Assembly: GCF_036245865.1 (NCBI RefSeq)
Contig: NZ_BTTW01000002.1
Location: 682,001-746,000 of the forward strand
Reading direction: 5' to 3'
Length of the DNA stretch: 64,000 nt
Source: Corallococcus caeni
GTDB lineage: Bacteria > Myxococcota > Myxococcia > Myxococcales > Myxococcaceae
Shown here: positions 34,434 to 43,652 of the stretch, piece by piece
Position numbering within the stretch: the first letter of the stretch is position 1
How the letters are laid out: each line of letters starts with the position of its first letter
Translations under genes and position numbers: made by a program
Notes under the pieces: generated by a model
The model's input: only the letters and a program-made list of their open reading frames with translations
Database searches by the model: none
Told to the model about the DNA's origin: nothing

Positions 34434-34973
34434 CTACAGCTCGCGCGACATCAGGAGCCGCAGCTTGCCGGACTTCTTGGAGACCACCGTGGCCACCGTG
34501 GTGAAGCCCGCCTTGCGGTAGAAGCCCACCGCGGGCGCGTTCGCGGGGTCCACGCGCAGGGCGATGGTCTTGCGGTACATGTCGCGCGCCGCGTCCAGCG
34601 CCTTGTCGAGCAGCTTCTCGCCCACACCCTGGCGCCGCAGCTCCGGCTTCACCACGATGTTGCGCAGGTAGGCCGCGCCCGGCACCGGGCCGTCGCGCTC
34701 CACCGTCACGTAGCCCACCACCTGGTTCTGGATCCGCGCCACGTGGAGGAAGGGCTTGAGCTGGGTGAGGGCCTTGAGGCTCTCCTCCTGGCTCTCCCCC
34801 CGCCCCTTCCAGGGCTCGGAGTTGGCGCGAAGGGCCGACACCGTGGTGAGGTCCTCGTCGGTGGGCGGCCCGAATTTGACCCCGTTCACCAGATCATTGG
34901 GGAGCGTCGCTCCATCCAGCACCGGCGTGGGGGCCGCCACCTCGACGCCAGGGTCCACCTGCTTCATCGTCAT
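34434..34973 (-). CDS. GNAT-family N-acetyltransferase
   Basis: 179 residues. The acetyl-CoA-binding motif is VVKPELRRQGVGEKLL, and VGFYRKAGF is the usual C-terminal GNAT element. The N-terminal ~60 residues are unlike typical GNAT domains and may help substrate choice. It would transfer acetyl groups from acetyl-CoA to an amine; substrate unknown. ATG behind GGAGGAG. Confidence 0.85.
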   Translation of the reverse strand: MTMKQVDPGVEVAAPTPVLDGATLPNDLVNGVKFGPPTDEDLTTVSALRANSEPWKGRGESQEESLKALTQLKPFLHVARIQNQVVGYVTVERDGPVPGAAYLRNIVVKPELRRQGVGEKLLDKALDAARDMYRKTIALRVDPANAPAVGFYRKAGFTTVATVVSKKSGKLRLLMSREL

Positions 34974-35243
34974 CGCCTTGCTCCTCCGTCGCGTCCGCGA
35001 TCCTAACCGGTCCCCCCGTACCCATGCACGCGATCATTCCGCGCGCATTGTCCTGTTTTCCGTGTGGGGAGACGTCCTCCTCCCAGGCGGGGAGCAGGAA
35101 CTTCTGGAAACGTCGCGCGCGGCGGCGTCATTCCGGGAAGACGCGTCCCGCCCCGTCGTCTGGACTGCGAGCGGCCTTCCGCGCGGGACGTGAGGCCATT
35201 ATAAAACCCCTGTCCGGGTCCCCCTCGGTCCGAGCTCTGCCCC

Positions 35244-35969
35244 TTGCAACTCAATCACGCCCAGCGCGAGCTGACGCTCAAGATCGTCTATTACGGCCCC
35301 GGGCTCAGCGGGAAGACGACGAACTTGCGCAAGCTGCACGCGCGAGCGCGGCCGGACGTGCGAGGGCGCCTCCTGTCGGTGGACACCCACGACGACCGGA
35401 CGCTCTTCTTCGACCTCCTGCCCGTCTTCTTCTCCACCTCCACGGGCTTCAAGGTGAAGGTGAAGCTCTTCACCGTGCCCGGCCAGGTCATCCACAACGC
35501 CACGCGGCGGGTGGTGCTCCAGGGCGCGGACGCGGTGGTCTTCATCGCGGACAGCCGCAGGGGCGCGGCGCAGGAGAACAACAGCTACTGGCGCAACCTC
35601 CAGGAGAACCTGCGGGAGATGGAGCTGGACCCCACGCAGGTGCCGGTGGTCATCCAGTTCAACAAGCGCGACCTGCCGGACAGCCTGACGGACGCGGAGC
35701 TGGCGGAGGTGCAGCGCCGGGGCAGCCAGCCGGTGGTGGGCTCCGTCGCCGTGCGAGGCGAGGGCGTGGTGGAGACCTTCCACGCCGTGGTGCAGACGGC
35801 CTGGCGCGCGCTGGAGGGCCGGGCGCAGCTGTCGCGCAACGTGGGCCTCAGCGAGGAGGAGTTCCTGGGGCAGATCTTCCGTCACATCGACCTGAGCGGG
35901 ACGGCGTTGGAGGGGCGGTACGGGCCCGGCGCCATTCCCGGCGGCAGGGAGAGCGGGAGGGCGCCATGA
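35244..35969 (+). CDS. MglA-like small Ras-type GTPase
   Basis: 241 residues; a homologue of MglA, the polarity GTPase of myxobacteria, with a C-terminal extension of about 40 residues. P-loop GPGLSGKTTNLR, TVPGQV (switch II, PxGQ) and QFNKRDLP (NKxD) are all present, and DTHDDRTLFFDLLP matches the switch I region. TTG start giving MQLNHAQRELTLKIVYY, which aligns with the MglA start; the ribosome site is weak. A TATAAA at 35200-35205 could be the -10 box. Its stop overlaps the start of the histidine kinase (ATGA), so GTPase and kinase probably act in one pathway. Confidence 0.87.
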   Translation: MQLNHAQRELTLKIVYYGPGLSGKTTNLRKLHARARPDVRGRLLSVDTHDDRTLFFDLLPVFFSTSTGFKVKVKLFTVPGQVIHNATRRVVLQGADAVVFIADSRRGAAQENNSYWRNLQENLREMELDPTQVPVVIQFNKRDLPDSLTDAELAEVQRRGSQPVVGSVAVRGEGVVETFHAVVQTAWRALEGRAQLSRNVGLSEEEFLGQIFRHIDLSGTALEGRYGPGAIPGGRESGRAP

Positions 35970-37462
35970 GCGGCCCATCCAGCGGAGGACCCCGGAACAC
36001 CGCGAGCGCGCCCCGGCGCGAGTCCGCGCTCCAGCGGCGGCTGTCGCTGGGGGACCTCTTGGACCTGCCGTCCTTCACGGAGGTGGTGAAGGGCTTCAGC
36101 GACCTGTACCGCGTGGGCATCAAGGTGCTGGACACGCGCGGCAACAAGCTGGCGGACGTGAAGGTGGGCCACGGCGACTTCTGCGCCTACGTCTTCTCCT
36201 TCCCGGACGGCCGCCACGCGTGCACCGCCATGGTGGGCCGGGTGAAGGACGGCCCCGTGCTGCCGGAGGCCGGCGGGCGCGTGGCGGACGGCGACGTGTC
36301 AGAGGCGGCGGGCCTCATCGCGCTCACGTGCTTCACCGGCCTGCGCTACGTGGTGATGCCGGTGCGCTGGGACGGCGACATGCTGGGCCGGGTCATCCTG
36401 GGGCCCTTCACGCCGGAGGAGCTGGCGGACTTCCCCCAGACGCTCACCGGCATCCAGGGGCTGGACCTGGAGCGCGCGCAGGAGCTGCTGGGCCGCGTGC
36501 GCCGCGTGCCGGAGCGCACCGCCGCGCAGGTGCTGGGCCACTTCGGGCAGGTGCTGGGGGCGCTCGTCGCCAGCGGGCAGAAGGCATACCTGGCCACGCA
36601 CCTGCATCTGGAGTCCACGCTGGAGGTGCACCGCGAGCTGGAGGCGCAGAACGCGCGGCTGCTCCAGGCGAACGCGCGGCTCAAGGAGCTGGACCGGCTG
36701 AAGTCCACCTTCCTGGGCACGGTGAGCCACGAGCTGCGCACGCCGCTCGCGTCCATCCTCGGGTACTCGGAGATGATGGCGGAGGGGCTGGCGGGGCCGC
36801 TCAACCCGGAGCAGCTCCAGTACGTGCGCACCATCGTGGAGAAGGGCGAGACGCTCCTCTCGATGATCTCCTCGCTCCTGGACCTGAGCCAGATTGAAGC
36901 GGGCCGCCTGCGCCTGTCCATGGCGCCGGTGGACCCCGGCTACGTCATCCAGACGGCGGTCTCGAGCGTGCTGCCGCAGGCGCAGCGCAAGGGCCTGGAG
37001 CTGGAGGTGCGGCTGCCGCACACGCCGCAGCCCCGGCTGGCCGGGGATTTGGACAAGCTGCGCCAGGTGGTGGTGAACCTGCTGGCCAACGCGGTGAAGT
37101 TCACGCCCGCGGGCGGCCGGGTGAAGGTGACGCTGTCGGACGCGGCGATGCAGCAGGAGCTGGGCGTGCCCGGCTACCGCATCAGCGTGGAGGACACCGG
37201 CGTGGGCATCCGCGCCGAGGAGTTCGAGCGCATCTTCCAGAGCTTCTACCAGGTGGACGGCAGCTCCACGCGCGAGTTCGGCGGCGCGGGGCTGGGCCTG
37301 GCCATCGTGAAGAGCCTGGTGGAGGGCCACGGCGGCCGGGTGCGCGTGGAGAGCGAGTTCGGCCACGGCTCGCGCTTCATCGTCCAGCTGCCGCTGCACC
37401 CGCCCATGCAGGACCGCGGGCTGTCCGCCGCGCCGCCCATGCCGGAGCCGGACCGCTTCTGA
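35966..37462 (+). CDS. PocR-domain sensor histidine kinase
   Basis: 498 residues, no membrane segment. Residues ~35-205 form a PocR ligand-binding domain with conserved cysteines (FCAYV, HACTAM), which in relatives binds small organic ligands. A coiled coil (LHLESTLEVHRELEAQNARL) leads to the HisKA domain with His255 in SHELRTPLASILGY, then HATPase with VVNLLANAVKF (N box), DTGVGI (G1) and GGAGLGLAI (G2). The partner response regulator is not adjacent. Translational coupling to the MglA-like GTPase suggests the kinase reads or reports GTPase state. Confidence 0.9.
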   Translation: MSGPSSGGPRNTASAPRRESALQRRLSLGDLLDLPSFTEVVKGFSDLYRVGIKVLDTRGNKLADVKVGHGDFCAYVFSFPDGRHACTAMVGRVKDGPVLPEAGGRVADGDVSEAAGLIALTCFTGLRYVVMPVRWDGDMLGRVILGPFTPEELADFPQTLTGIQGLDLERAQELLGRVRRVPERTAAQVLGHFGQVLGALVASGQKAYLATHLHLESTLEVHRELEAQNARLLQANARLKELDRLKSTFLGTVSHELRTPLASILGYSEMMAEGLAGPLNPEQLQYVRTIVEKGETLLSMISSLLDLSQIEAGRLRLSMAPVDPGYVIQTAVSSVLPQAQRKGLELEVRLPHTPQPRLAGDLDKLRQVVVNLLANAVKFTPAGGRVKVTLSDAAMQQELGVPGYRISVEDTGVGIRAEEFERIFQSFYQVDGSSTREFGGAGLGLAIVKSLVEGHGGRVRVESEFGHGSRFIVQLPLHPPMQDRGLSAAPPMPEPDRF

Positions 37463-37472
37463 AGACAGACAG

Positions 37473-37505
37473 CCCTGCCCGGGCGCGGCTGGCACCCGGA
37501 CAGGG
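37473..37505. terminator. Bidirectional hairpin between convergent genes
   Basis: CCCTGcCCGGG at 37473-37483 pairs with CCCGGaCAGGG at 37495-37505 with one mismatch. It is placed between the kinase stop and the lipoprotein stop, so it could end both transcripts. Confidence 0.5.
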
Positions 37506-37535
37506 ACTGGCTCACCACGGGGACCGCGAGACGGC

Positions 37536-37934
37536 CTACGGGTAACCCCAGCAGGCGGAGCGGCGCACCGTGCCGAAGTAGTAGAGGCAGAAGCTGTCGG
37601 AGGCCTCGATGCAGCGGCCGTAGCCGCCCACGTACGGGTCGCTGTAGTAGCCCACCACGTAGAGCGTGTTCGACGGGTCGCCCGCGCACGTGGTGAGGCA
37701 GTAGTTGTAGTTCCAGCCGGTACACACGGCCATGGCGTTGACCTCGCGACCTTCGCCGCTGTCACCGGCGTAGTCCGCCACCGAGACCAACGGAGGCACG
37801 GGCACGTCCTGCTGCTGCGCGTCCGTGACGGCGGGCGTCTGGGTCTCCTCGCCCATGCCCTCCTCGGGAGCGGGACCACAGGCCACGGCGAGTGCCGCCA
37901 TCGCGGACGCAAGGAACAGCTTCGAAGCCTTCAT
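37536..37934 (-). CDS. Cysteine-rich small lipoprotein
   Basis: 132 residues. Signal peptide with lipobox AVAC (Cys at 19), an acidic linker, and a compact C-terminal domain with six further cysteines (AVC, YNYC, TTC, RC, SFC, SAC) that would form disulfides outside the cytoplasm. Not recognised. Its upstream region holds the 41-bp inverted repeat at 38033. Confidence 0.7.
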   Translation of the reverse strand: MKASKLFLASAMAALAVACGPAPEEGMGEETQTPAVTDAQQQDVPVPPLVSVADYAGDSGEGREVNAMAVCTGWNYNYCLTTCAGDPSNTLYVVGYYSDPYVGGYGRCIEASDSFCLYYFGTVRRSACWGYP

Positions 37935-38032
37935 CGGGACCTCCAGGGGGTGGTTTCGGCAATGCCTCTGCCTGGGGCGGGCGCCCCGGGCGCGTGAAGC
38001 CAGACGGCTTCGCGCATTGCTGATTTACCAAG

Positions 38033-38073
38033 CTAAACAGGTATTAGCATCTTAAGGGCTATATCCTGTTTAG
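38033..38073. promoter_or_regulatory. 41-bp imperfect inverted repeat, candidate operator
   Basis: Left arm CTAAACAGGTATTAGC (38033-38048) and right arm GCTATATCCTGTTTAG (38058-38073) are reverse complements at 13 of 16 positions around a 9-base centre. The block is AT-rich in a GC-rich genome. It lies about 100 bp upstream of the lipoprotein gene and 40 bp beyond the stop of the MgtC-type gene. It could be a repressor site, or a stem-loop in RNA. Confidence 0.5.
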
Positions 38074-38112
38074 TCCTGGAAAGTCGGAAAGTGACATGGA
38101 CGACGGTCCAGG

Positions 38113-39396
38113 TCAGGGGAGGAGGGTGGGCAGGCGCGTCTGCACCAGTGCGCCCGCGAGCCCCAGCAGCATGACGACGCCCAGCGCGCGGCCCAGCCGC
38201 AGCGTGAGCGAGCGTTGCTCCGACACGCGCGCCACGAGGATGAAGTTGATGGCGGCGCTGGCGAGCGACGCGATGATGGCGCCCACGCCGGCCGTCGTGG
38301 GGGAGATGGTGCCGTTGGCGCACAGCGACGCGGCGGACGCCACGGCGGACGCGCTGGACACCAGTCCGCCCAGGGCGCTCACCGCGTAGAAGCCCCAGCG
38401 ACCCAGGAGCGTCTGGCCCACGGTGCCCACCACCTGGAGCGCCAGGAAGATGAGGCCGAACTTCAGCGCGGACGGCAGCGAGAAGGGCGACTTCAGGGGC
38501 AGGGCGGGCGGTTCCGCGCCGGGCGCGACCTCCGTGCGCGAGCGCATCAGCGCCAGGCCCGTGCTGGACAGGAGGATGAGGACCAGCGGGATGGCGGAGT
38601 CCACGAGCGCCCGGAAGGAGAGCAGCCCCAGCAGGACGGCGTTGCGCAGCGCCATGGCGGCCGTGGCCAGCATCACGCCCCGGTACGCCACGTCGAGCAG
38701 GCGCCCGGACGTCTCACGCACGCGGTTGGCCAGCTCCGCCACGGTGACGGTGCTGTTGACGAGCCCGCCCAGGAACCCCGTCACCTCCACGCCGTGCGTG
38801 CCGAACACCTTCCACAGGAGGTAGTTCACGAAGCCGATGGCCGCGATGAGGATGACCGTGACCCACGCGGCGCGCGGCTCGATGAGGCCCCACGGGTCCA
38901 CCGGCTGCGCGGGCAGCACCGGGTAGATGGCGAAGGCGAGGATGGCCAGGAGGATGGCGCTCCTCAGCTCCTCGGCGGTGATTTTGTGGCTGAAGGTGGC
39001 CAGCCGCTCCTTCCACGCGAGCAGGCCCGCCGTCGTCACGCCCACGGCCGCAGGCGTCACGGTATGGCCCAGGCCGCAGAGTACGCCGGTGAAGCCCGTG
39101 ACGAGCAGCGCGGCGGACGTGGTCAGCTCCGCGCCGCCGTTGGCGCGCAGGGACTGCCAGTTGAGGAAGCACAGCAGCACCCCCAGCAGCGCGAGGCTGA
39201 GCAGCGCGAAGTTCGGGCCCAGCAGGCCGCCCATGCCGCCCAGCAGCGCCGCGAAGCCGAACGTGCGCAGGCCGGCCTCCTTGCCGCGCCACTCGCGCTC
39301 CAGCCCGACGAACAGGCCCACCGCGAGCGCGAGCGTCAGCCGCATCAGCGTCTGCAGCGGCGGCCAGGAGACGACGGGGGGAAGACCTTCCATCAT
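38113..39396 (-). CDS. MgtC/SapB-DUF4010 family membrane protein
   Basis: 427 residues with about 12 hydrophobic helices. The N-terminal part carries the MgtC signature (LALAVGLFVGLEREW and TFGFAALLGGMGG), and the rest is DUF4010 (GGLVNSTVTVAELA, SALGGLVSSASAVAS). Inner-membrane protein; transport or magnesium-stress roles are reported for MgtC relatives, but function here is unknown. ATG at 39396 behind GAGGG. Confidence 0.83.
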   Translation of the reverse strand: MMEGLPPVVSWPPLQTLMRLTLALAVGLFVGLEREWRGKEAGLRTFGFAALLGGMGGLLGPNFALLSLALLGVLLCFLNWQSLRANGGAELTTSAALLVTGFTGVLCGLGHTVTPAAVGVTTAGLLAWKERLATFSHKITAEELRSAILLAILAFAIYPVLPAQPVDPWGLIEPRAAWVTVILIAAIGFVNYLLWKVFGTHGVEVTGFLGGLVNSTVTVAELANRVRETSGRLLDVAYRGVMLATAAMALRNAVLLGLLSFRALVDSAIPLVLILLSSTGLALMRSRTEVAPGAEPPALPLKSPFSLPSALKFGLIFLALQVVGTVGQTLLGRWGFYAVSALGGLVSSASAVASAASLCANGTISPTTAGVGAIIASLASAAINFILVARVSEQRSLTLRLGRALGVVMLLGLAGALVQTRLPTLLP

Positions 39397-39475
39397 GGCG
39401 AAACCCTCTCTGCATCCCTCATGCTCGCCCGAGGCGCGGACGTCAACGCCGCGGCCCGTCACGCCAGGCCTCGCC

Positions 39476-40654
39476 TCAGGTGAGGGCGCGGGGGCCTTCC
39501 GGGGCGGGGCCGCCGCCGCTGACGACGTGCAGCCGCTCCCAGCCCCGGCGCGCGAGGAGTTGCTGCAGCTTGGGCCGCAGCGCCGCCTGCAGCGCCTTCG
39601 CTCCGGCCTCGTCCTTCAGCGACAGCGCGGGCAGCGACCAGCGCTCGCGCACGCGCGCGTCCATGCCGGGGGCCTGGCCCGCGACGTCGATGAGGACGTT
39701 GTGCGACGCGGGCACGTTCCGGTCGCGCGCTGGGGCGGCGCGCAGGTTCGCCTCGCGCATCAGCGTCGCCACGGCGAGCGGCGGCCCGTCATCCAACCCC
39801 GAGCCCGGAGGCGGCGACACCACCGCGTGGGCCCGGTCCGGGTGCGCCAGCGTGTTGAAGAGGGCGGCGGCCAGGTGCGCGGGCCCTGCCTCCGCGCACT
39901 CGAAGACGACGGTCTCCACGGCCGTGGCCACGGGCCGGGGCGTGCCCCCCAGCAGCCACCGGAAGAGGAACACCGCCAGCGCCGCGCCCAGCAGCTGCGC
40001 CGCGATGAAGGACTCCACCTCCCACGGGCTCATCACGCCCATGTGGGCGCTGGCCGCGCGCGCCAGCACCAGCGCCGGGTTCGCCAGCGAGCGCGAGTCC
40101 GTGAACCACACCGTCGCGGCCACGTACCCCGCGATGGCCAGCGGCGTCGCCGACGGCCGCGTGCGCACGCAGCCGCGCACCACCACCAGCAACCCGAACG
40201 TCGCCACCATCTCCGTGAGGAACCGGGCCCCGTCCGCCGCGGGCAGCTTCGAGGTGAGCAGCAGCGGTTCGTTGCACATGCGGTGCGCCACGAGCCGCCC
40301 CACCAGGCTCCCGGACAGCTGCGCCAGCGCGTACAGCGGCACCTCGCGCCAGGGCGTGCGGTCCCCCAGCGCGTCCGCGAAGGTGAGCGCGGGGTTCAGG
40401 TGCGCGCCCGACAGCGGCCGGAGCACCCACAAGAGGCACGCCAGCACCGCGCCGCACGACAGGGACATGAAGAGGCGGCCCTCGGTGGCGCTCGCGCCCA
40501 GGTGCTCCGCGACGTGGTGCGACCCCTCCAGCGCCACCACCAGCAGCCCGCACCCCAGCGCTTCCGTCACCAGCCGGCGGCGCAGGTCCATGGGGTTGGC
40601 GGAAGAGGGCACCCCCAGTCCTATGCCTGCACGGTCCGACACCGTCAACGCCAT
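39476..40654 (-). CDS. Aquaporin-family channel fused to a degenerate ArsC-like domain
   Basis: 392 residues. The first ~240 are a MIP channel with six helices and two NPA loops (HLNPALTF and SLANPALVL). In the second loop the usual NPAR arginine of the selectivity filter is Leu. The remainder resembles a low-molecular-weight phosphatase/ArsC domain: VVFECAEAGPAHLAAALFN aligns with the P-loop and following helix of ArsC, but the C(x5)R arginine is Ala, so it should not be a reductase. MIP-ArsC fusions are known in arsenic resistance. A start at 40591 (MDLRRRL) is also possible. No ars genes are nearby. Confidence 0.78.
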   Translation of the reverse strand: MALTVSDRAGIGLGVPSSANPMDLRRRLVTEALGCGLLVVALEGSHHVAEHLGASATEGRLFMSLSCGAVLACLLWVLRPLSGAHLNPALTFADALGDRTPWREVPLYALAQLSGSLVGRLVAHRMCNEPLLLTSKLPAADGARFLTEMVATFGLLVVVRGCVRTRPSATPLAIAGYVAATVWFTDSRSLANPALVLARAASAHMGVMSPWEVESFIAAQLLGAALAVFLFRWLLGGTPRPVATAVETVVFECAEAGPAHLAAALFNTLAHPDRAHAVVSPPPGSGLDDGPPLAVATLMREANLRAAPARDRNVPASHNVLIDVAGQAPGMDARVRERWSLPALSLKDEAGAKALQAALRPKLQQLLARRGWERLHVVSGGGPAPEGPRALT

Positions 40655-40730
40655 GGGGGCCCGCTCCCGCCCGCCGGTTCGCGGGTCGGCATTGCGTCAC
40701 CGGGCGCGGGCGTGGTCTCTCTCAGCCTCC

Positions 40731-41693
40731 ATGCCCGGCGAGTTCGACCTCATCCAACGCTTCCTCGCCTGCTTCCCACGCGCGCGGGTGCCGGTGGGGC
40801 CGGGGGACGATTGCGCCGTGCTCGCCCCCATGAAGGGCGCGCTGTGCGTCACCACCGACGCCGTGGTGGAGGACGTGCACTTCACCCGCGCGACGTTCTC
40901 CGCGGCGGACATCGGCCACAAGGCGCTCGCGGTGAACCTGTCGGACCTGGCCGCCATGGGCGCCACGCCGCGCTGGTTCGTCTGCGCGCTCGCGCTGCCC
41001 CGGGACTTCCCCGCCCGGGAGCTGTCCGCGCTCGGCCGGGGCATGGCCGCGCTCGCGAAGGAGCACCGCATCATGCTCGTGGGCGGCAACTTCACCTCCG
41101 CGCGCGAGGTGTCCGTCACCCTCACCGTCACCGGGGAGCTGTCCCGGCCGCCCATCACCCGCGCGGGCGGCAGGCCCGGGGACGCGCTCTACGTCTCCGG
41201 CACGCTGGGCGACGCCCGCCTGGGCCTCCAGCACCTCCTGGCCGGGGTCCGCCGGGGCGCGGCCGTGAAGCGCCAGCGCCGCCCGGAGCCCCGCCTCGCC
41301 CTGGGGCGGCTCGCCGCGCGCTTCGCCTCCGCCGGCATGGACGTGTCGGACGGGCTGGCCCAGGACCTGGGGCACCTGTGCGCCGCGTCCCGGGTGGGGG
41401 CGGAGCTGGAGCTGGACCGGCTGCCCCTGTCCCCTGGCGTGCGCTCGGCGCTGGGCCCGGAGGGGGCCCTGCGGGGAGGGGAGGACTACGAGCTGCTGCT
41501 CGCCGTCCCACCTTCACGCATGCAGGCGTTCGAGCGGGCGTGTGCTCGCGCCGGGCAGGCGGTGACGCGCGTTGGCGCGCTCACCCGGGAGCGGACGTTG
41601 CGGGTTCGCGACAGAGGGGGGCGCCTTCTGACCCCGCCCGCCGGATTCGACCACTTCGCCCGGTCAGGCAGGCAGATCCGGCCGGATGATTGA
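40731..41693 (+). CDS. thiL: Thiamine-monophosphate kinase ThiL
   Basis: 320 residues, the usual length. It phosphorylates thiamine monophosphate to thiamine diphosphate. Signatures: VGPGDDCAVL (metal and nucleotide binding), TTDAVVEDVHF, NLSDLAAMGA, GMDVSDGLAQDL and GGEDYELLLAV. Divergent from the aquaporin gene with a 76-bp gap; no other thiamine genes in the window. Confidence 0.95.
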   Translation: MPGEFDLIQRFLACFPRARVPVGPGDDCAVLAPMKGALCVTTDAVVEDVHFTRATFSAADIGHKALAVNLSDLAAMGATPRWFVCALALPRDFPARELSALGRGMAALAKEHRIMLVGGNFTSAREVSVTLTVTGELSRPPITRAGGRPGDALYVSGTLGDARLGLQHLLAGVRRGAAVKRQRRPEPRLALGRLAARFASAGMDVSDGLAQDLGHLCAASRVGAELELDRLPLSPGVRSALGPEGALRGGEDYELLLAVPPSRMQAFERACARAGQAVTRVGALTRERTLRVRDRGGRLLTPPAGFDHFARSGRQIRPDD

Positions 41694-41757
41694 CCCGTAC
41701 CGGACAGCAAGGCTAAACCCCTGGGCTGTTTTCCGCCCCTCCCGCTGAAAGCACTCC

Positions 41758-43131
41758 GTGCGCCGCCCCCTTCGCGACGACCCCTCCTCTGGCCTCACCC
41801 CCCGACGCGAGCCGGTGCAGCGACTGCTGCGCGCCGTCGAGGGCCCCAAGGTGGTCCGCGAGCAGTCCCTGCACCGGAAGATCACCACCGGCTACATCCT
41901 CCTGGGCCTGCTGCTGGGCACGTGGCTGCTCTGCACGGAGAGCCTCTTCGACGCGTCCTGGGGCCGCTGGGCCTTCATCATCCGCGTGGGCGTGGGCGTG
42001 CTCCTCACCTTCGGCGGCGCGGCGTACCTGCCGGCCCTGCTGGCGCGCGTCACCCGCGTGAAGGTGCTCAGCCGCTCCGCCTTCGAGATTTCGCAGGGCG
42101 ACCTGTCCAAGCCCGTGGCCGCGGAGGTGCACAGCACCCGCGACGAAATCGACGAGCTGACGGGCGCCATCTCCCGCATGCAGGAGAACCTGCGCGAGCT
42201 GGTGGGCAAGATTCAAGACACCGCCAAGAGCGTGGCGGACACCGCCATCGACCTCCAGCGCAGCGCGGAGAACGTCAACGGGTCCACGGAGGAGGTGGGC
42301 TCGTCCATGGAGAAGATCGCCAGCGGCGCGGAGACCCAGTCCCAGCTGGTGTCCCAGGCCTCCAAGGTCATCACGGAGATGGCCGGCAGCATCCAGCGCA
42401 CGGCGGCCAGCGCCCTGGACGCGGCCCGCACGTCCGCGGAGACCAGCAGCAGCGCGGAGGACGGCTCCAAGGCGGCGCGGCTCGCGGGCGACAAGGTGAA
42501 GAAGGTCTTCAACCGCATCGAGTCCGCCAGCCAGCAGGTGTTCGCCTTCGGCGAGAAGACGCAGGAGATTTCGAAGATCGTCGACGCCATCACCCAGGTG
42601 GCGCAGCAGACGAACCTCCTGGCCCTCAACGCCACCATTGAAGCGGCGCGCGCGGGCGAGTACGGCCGCGGCTTCGCGGTGGTGGCGGATGAAGTGCGCA
42701 AGCTGGCGGAGAGCGCGGGCCGCTCCGCGGAGCAGATTTCCCGCCTGGCGCGCGACATCTCCGGCCAGTCCACCTCCGTCGTGAGCGCCATGAAGGAAGG
42801 CATCGCGGAGCTGGCGGAGGGCCGTGAGGACCTCACCGACATCATGCGCTCCATGGGGGCCATCACCGACACCGCGCGCAAGGGCGCGGAGAAGGTGACG
42901 CTCATCTCCGACAGCACCCGCGAGCAGATGAAGGGCAGCGAGGAGATGGTGAAGGCCATCGAGGAGATCAAGCTCGTGGCGAAGAACAACGCCAGCTCCA
43001 CGGAGGCCATCCAGGCCGTCATCCAGGAGCAGACGGCCGCGGTGTCGCGGATGACGTCGCTGGCGAGCGAGCTGACCAACCTCTCCGTGGAGCTGCAGAG
43101 CGTGGTGCGCAGCTTCCGCCTGGGGCCCTGA
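41758..43131 (+). CDS. Methyl-accepting chemotaxis protein without sensor domain
   Basis: 457 residues from a GTG. Two hydrophobic helices (about 44-60 and 71-93) are separated by only about ten residues, so there is no periplasmic ligand domain. A HAMP-like stretch ([14 protein letters not shown]) leads to the coiled-coil signalling domain with the tip [20 protein letters not shown] and [20 protein letters not shown]. It would drive the CheA encoded downstream. Input must come from the membrane, the cytoplasm or a partner protein. First gene of the chemosensory cluster. Confidence 0.9.
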   Translation: MRRPLRDDPSSGLTPRREPVQRLLRAVEGPKVVREQSLHRKITTGYILLGLLLGTWLLCTESLFDASWGRWAFIIRVGVGVLLTFGGAAYLPALLARVTRVKVLSRSAFEISQGDLSKPVAAEVHSTRDEIDELTGAISRMQENLRELVGKIQDTAKSVADTAIDLQRSAENVNGSTEEVGSSMEKIASGAETQSQLVSQASKVITEMAGSIQRTAASALDAARTSAETSSSAEDGSKAARLAGDKVKKVFNRIESASQQVFAFGEKTQEISKIVDAITQVAQQTNLLALNATIEAARAGEYGRGFAVVADEVRKLAESAGRSAEQISRLARDISGQSTSVVSAMKEGIAELAEGREDLTDIMRSMGAITDTARKGAEKVTLISDSTREQMKGSEEMVKAIEEIKLVAKNNASSTEAIQAVIQEQTAAVSRMTSLASELTNLSVELQSVVRSFRLGP

Positions 43132-43158
43132 GCCCCCGGGCCCCCGAGGGCCTCCACC

Positions 43159-43581
43159 GTGCGGCACGTCATCTTCCGGGTCGAGAAGGAACGCTACGGG
43201 TTGCCCTTGTCGGCCGTCCGGGAGGTCGTCGTGCCCCCGGAGCGCTACACGCGGGTGCCCCGCGCCCCGGCCGCCATCACCGGGGTGATGAACCTGCGCG
43301 GCCGGGTGGTGACGGTGGTGGAGCTGCGGCAACTCTTGCACCTGCCAGAAGGTCCCACGCCTTTGTGCCGTGTCGTGCTACTGGACCGGGGTCGCAGGGA
43401 CTTGGGCCTCCTGGTGACGGATGTGGACGGCATCGAGGCGGTGGAGCGCGTGAGCGCGGCGCCGGGCAAGGCCATGCCCGCGGTTCGCGGTGTTGCCCGC
43501 CTGGGCGGTCTGGGAGTGACCGTGCTGGATCCGGAAGGACTTGATGCGGCGGTCGTTGCCTTGTTCACTCCCTCCAAGTGA
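43159..43581 (+). CDS. cheW: CheW-like coupling protein
   Basis: 140 residues, a single CheW domain (RHVIFRVEKERYGLPLSAVREVV at the start; GVMNLRGRVVTVVELRQLL is the diagnostic segment). It links the receptor to CheA. GTG start, 27 bp after the receptor. Confidence 0.9.
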   Translation: MRHVIFRVEKERYGLPLSAVREVVVPPERYTRVPRAPAAITGVMNLRGRVVTVVELRQLLHLPEGPTPLCRVVLLDRGRRDLGLLVTDVDGIEAVERVSAAPGKAMPAVRGVARLGGLGVTVLDPEGLDAAVVALFTPSK

Positions 43582-43652
43582 GTAGCCCCCCGGAAACGGC
43601 CGGTGATAGGGTGCGCTCCCTCTAGGCCTGAAACGGAGGCGGAGTTCTTCAC

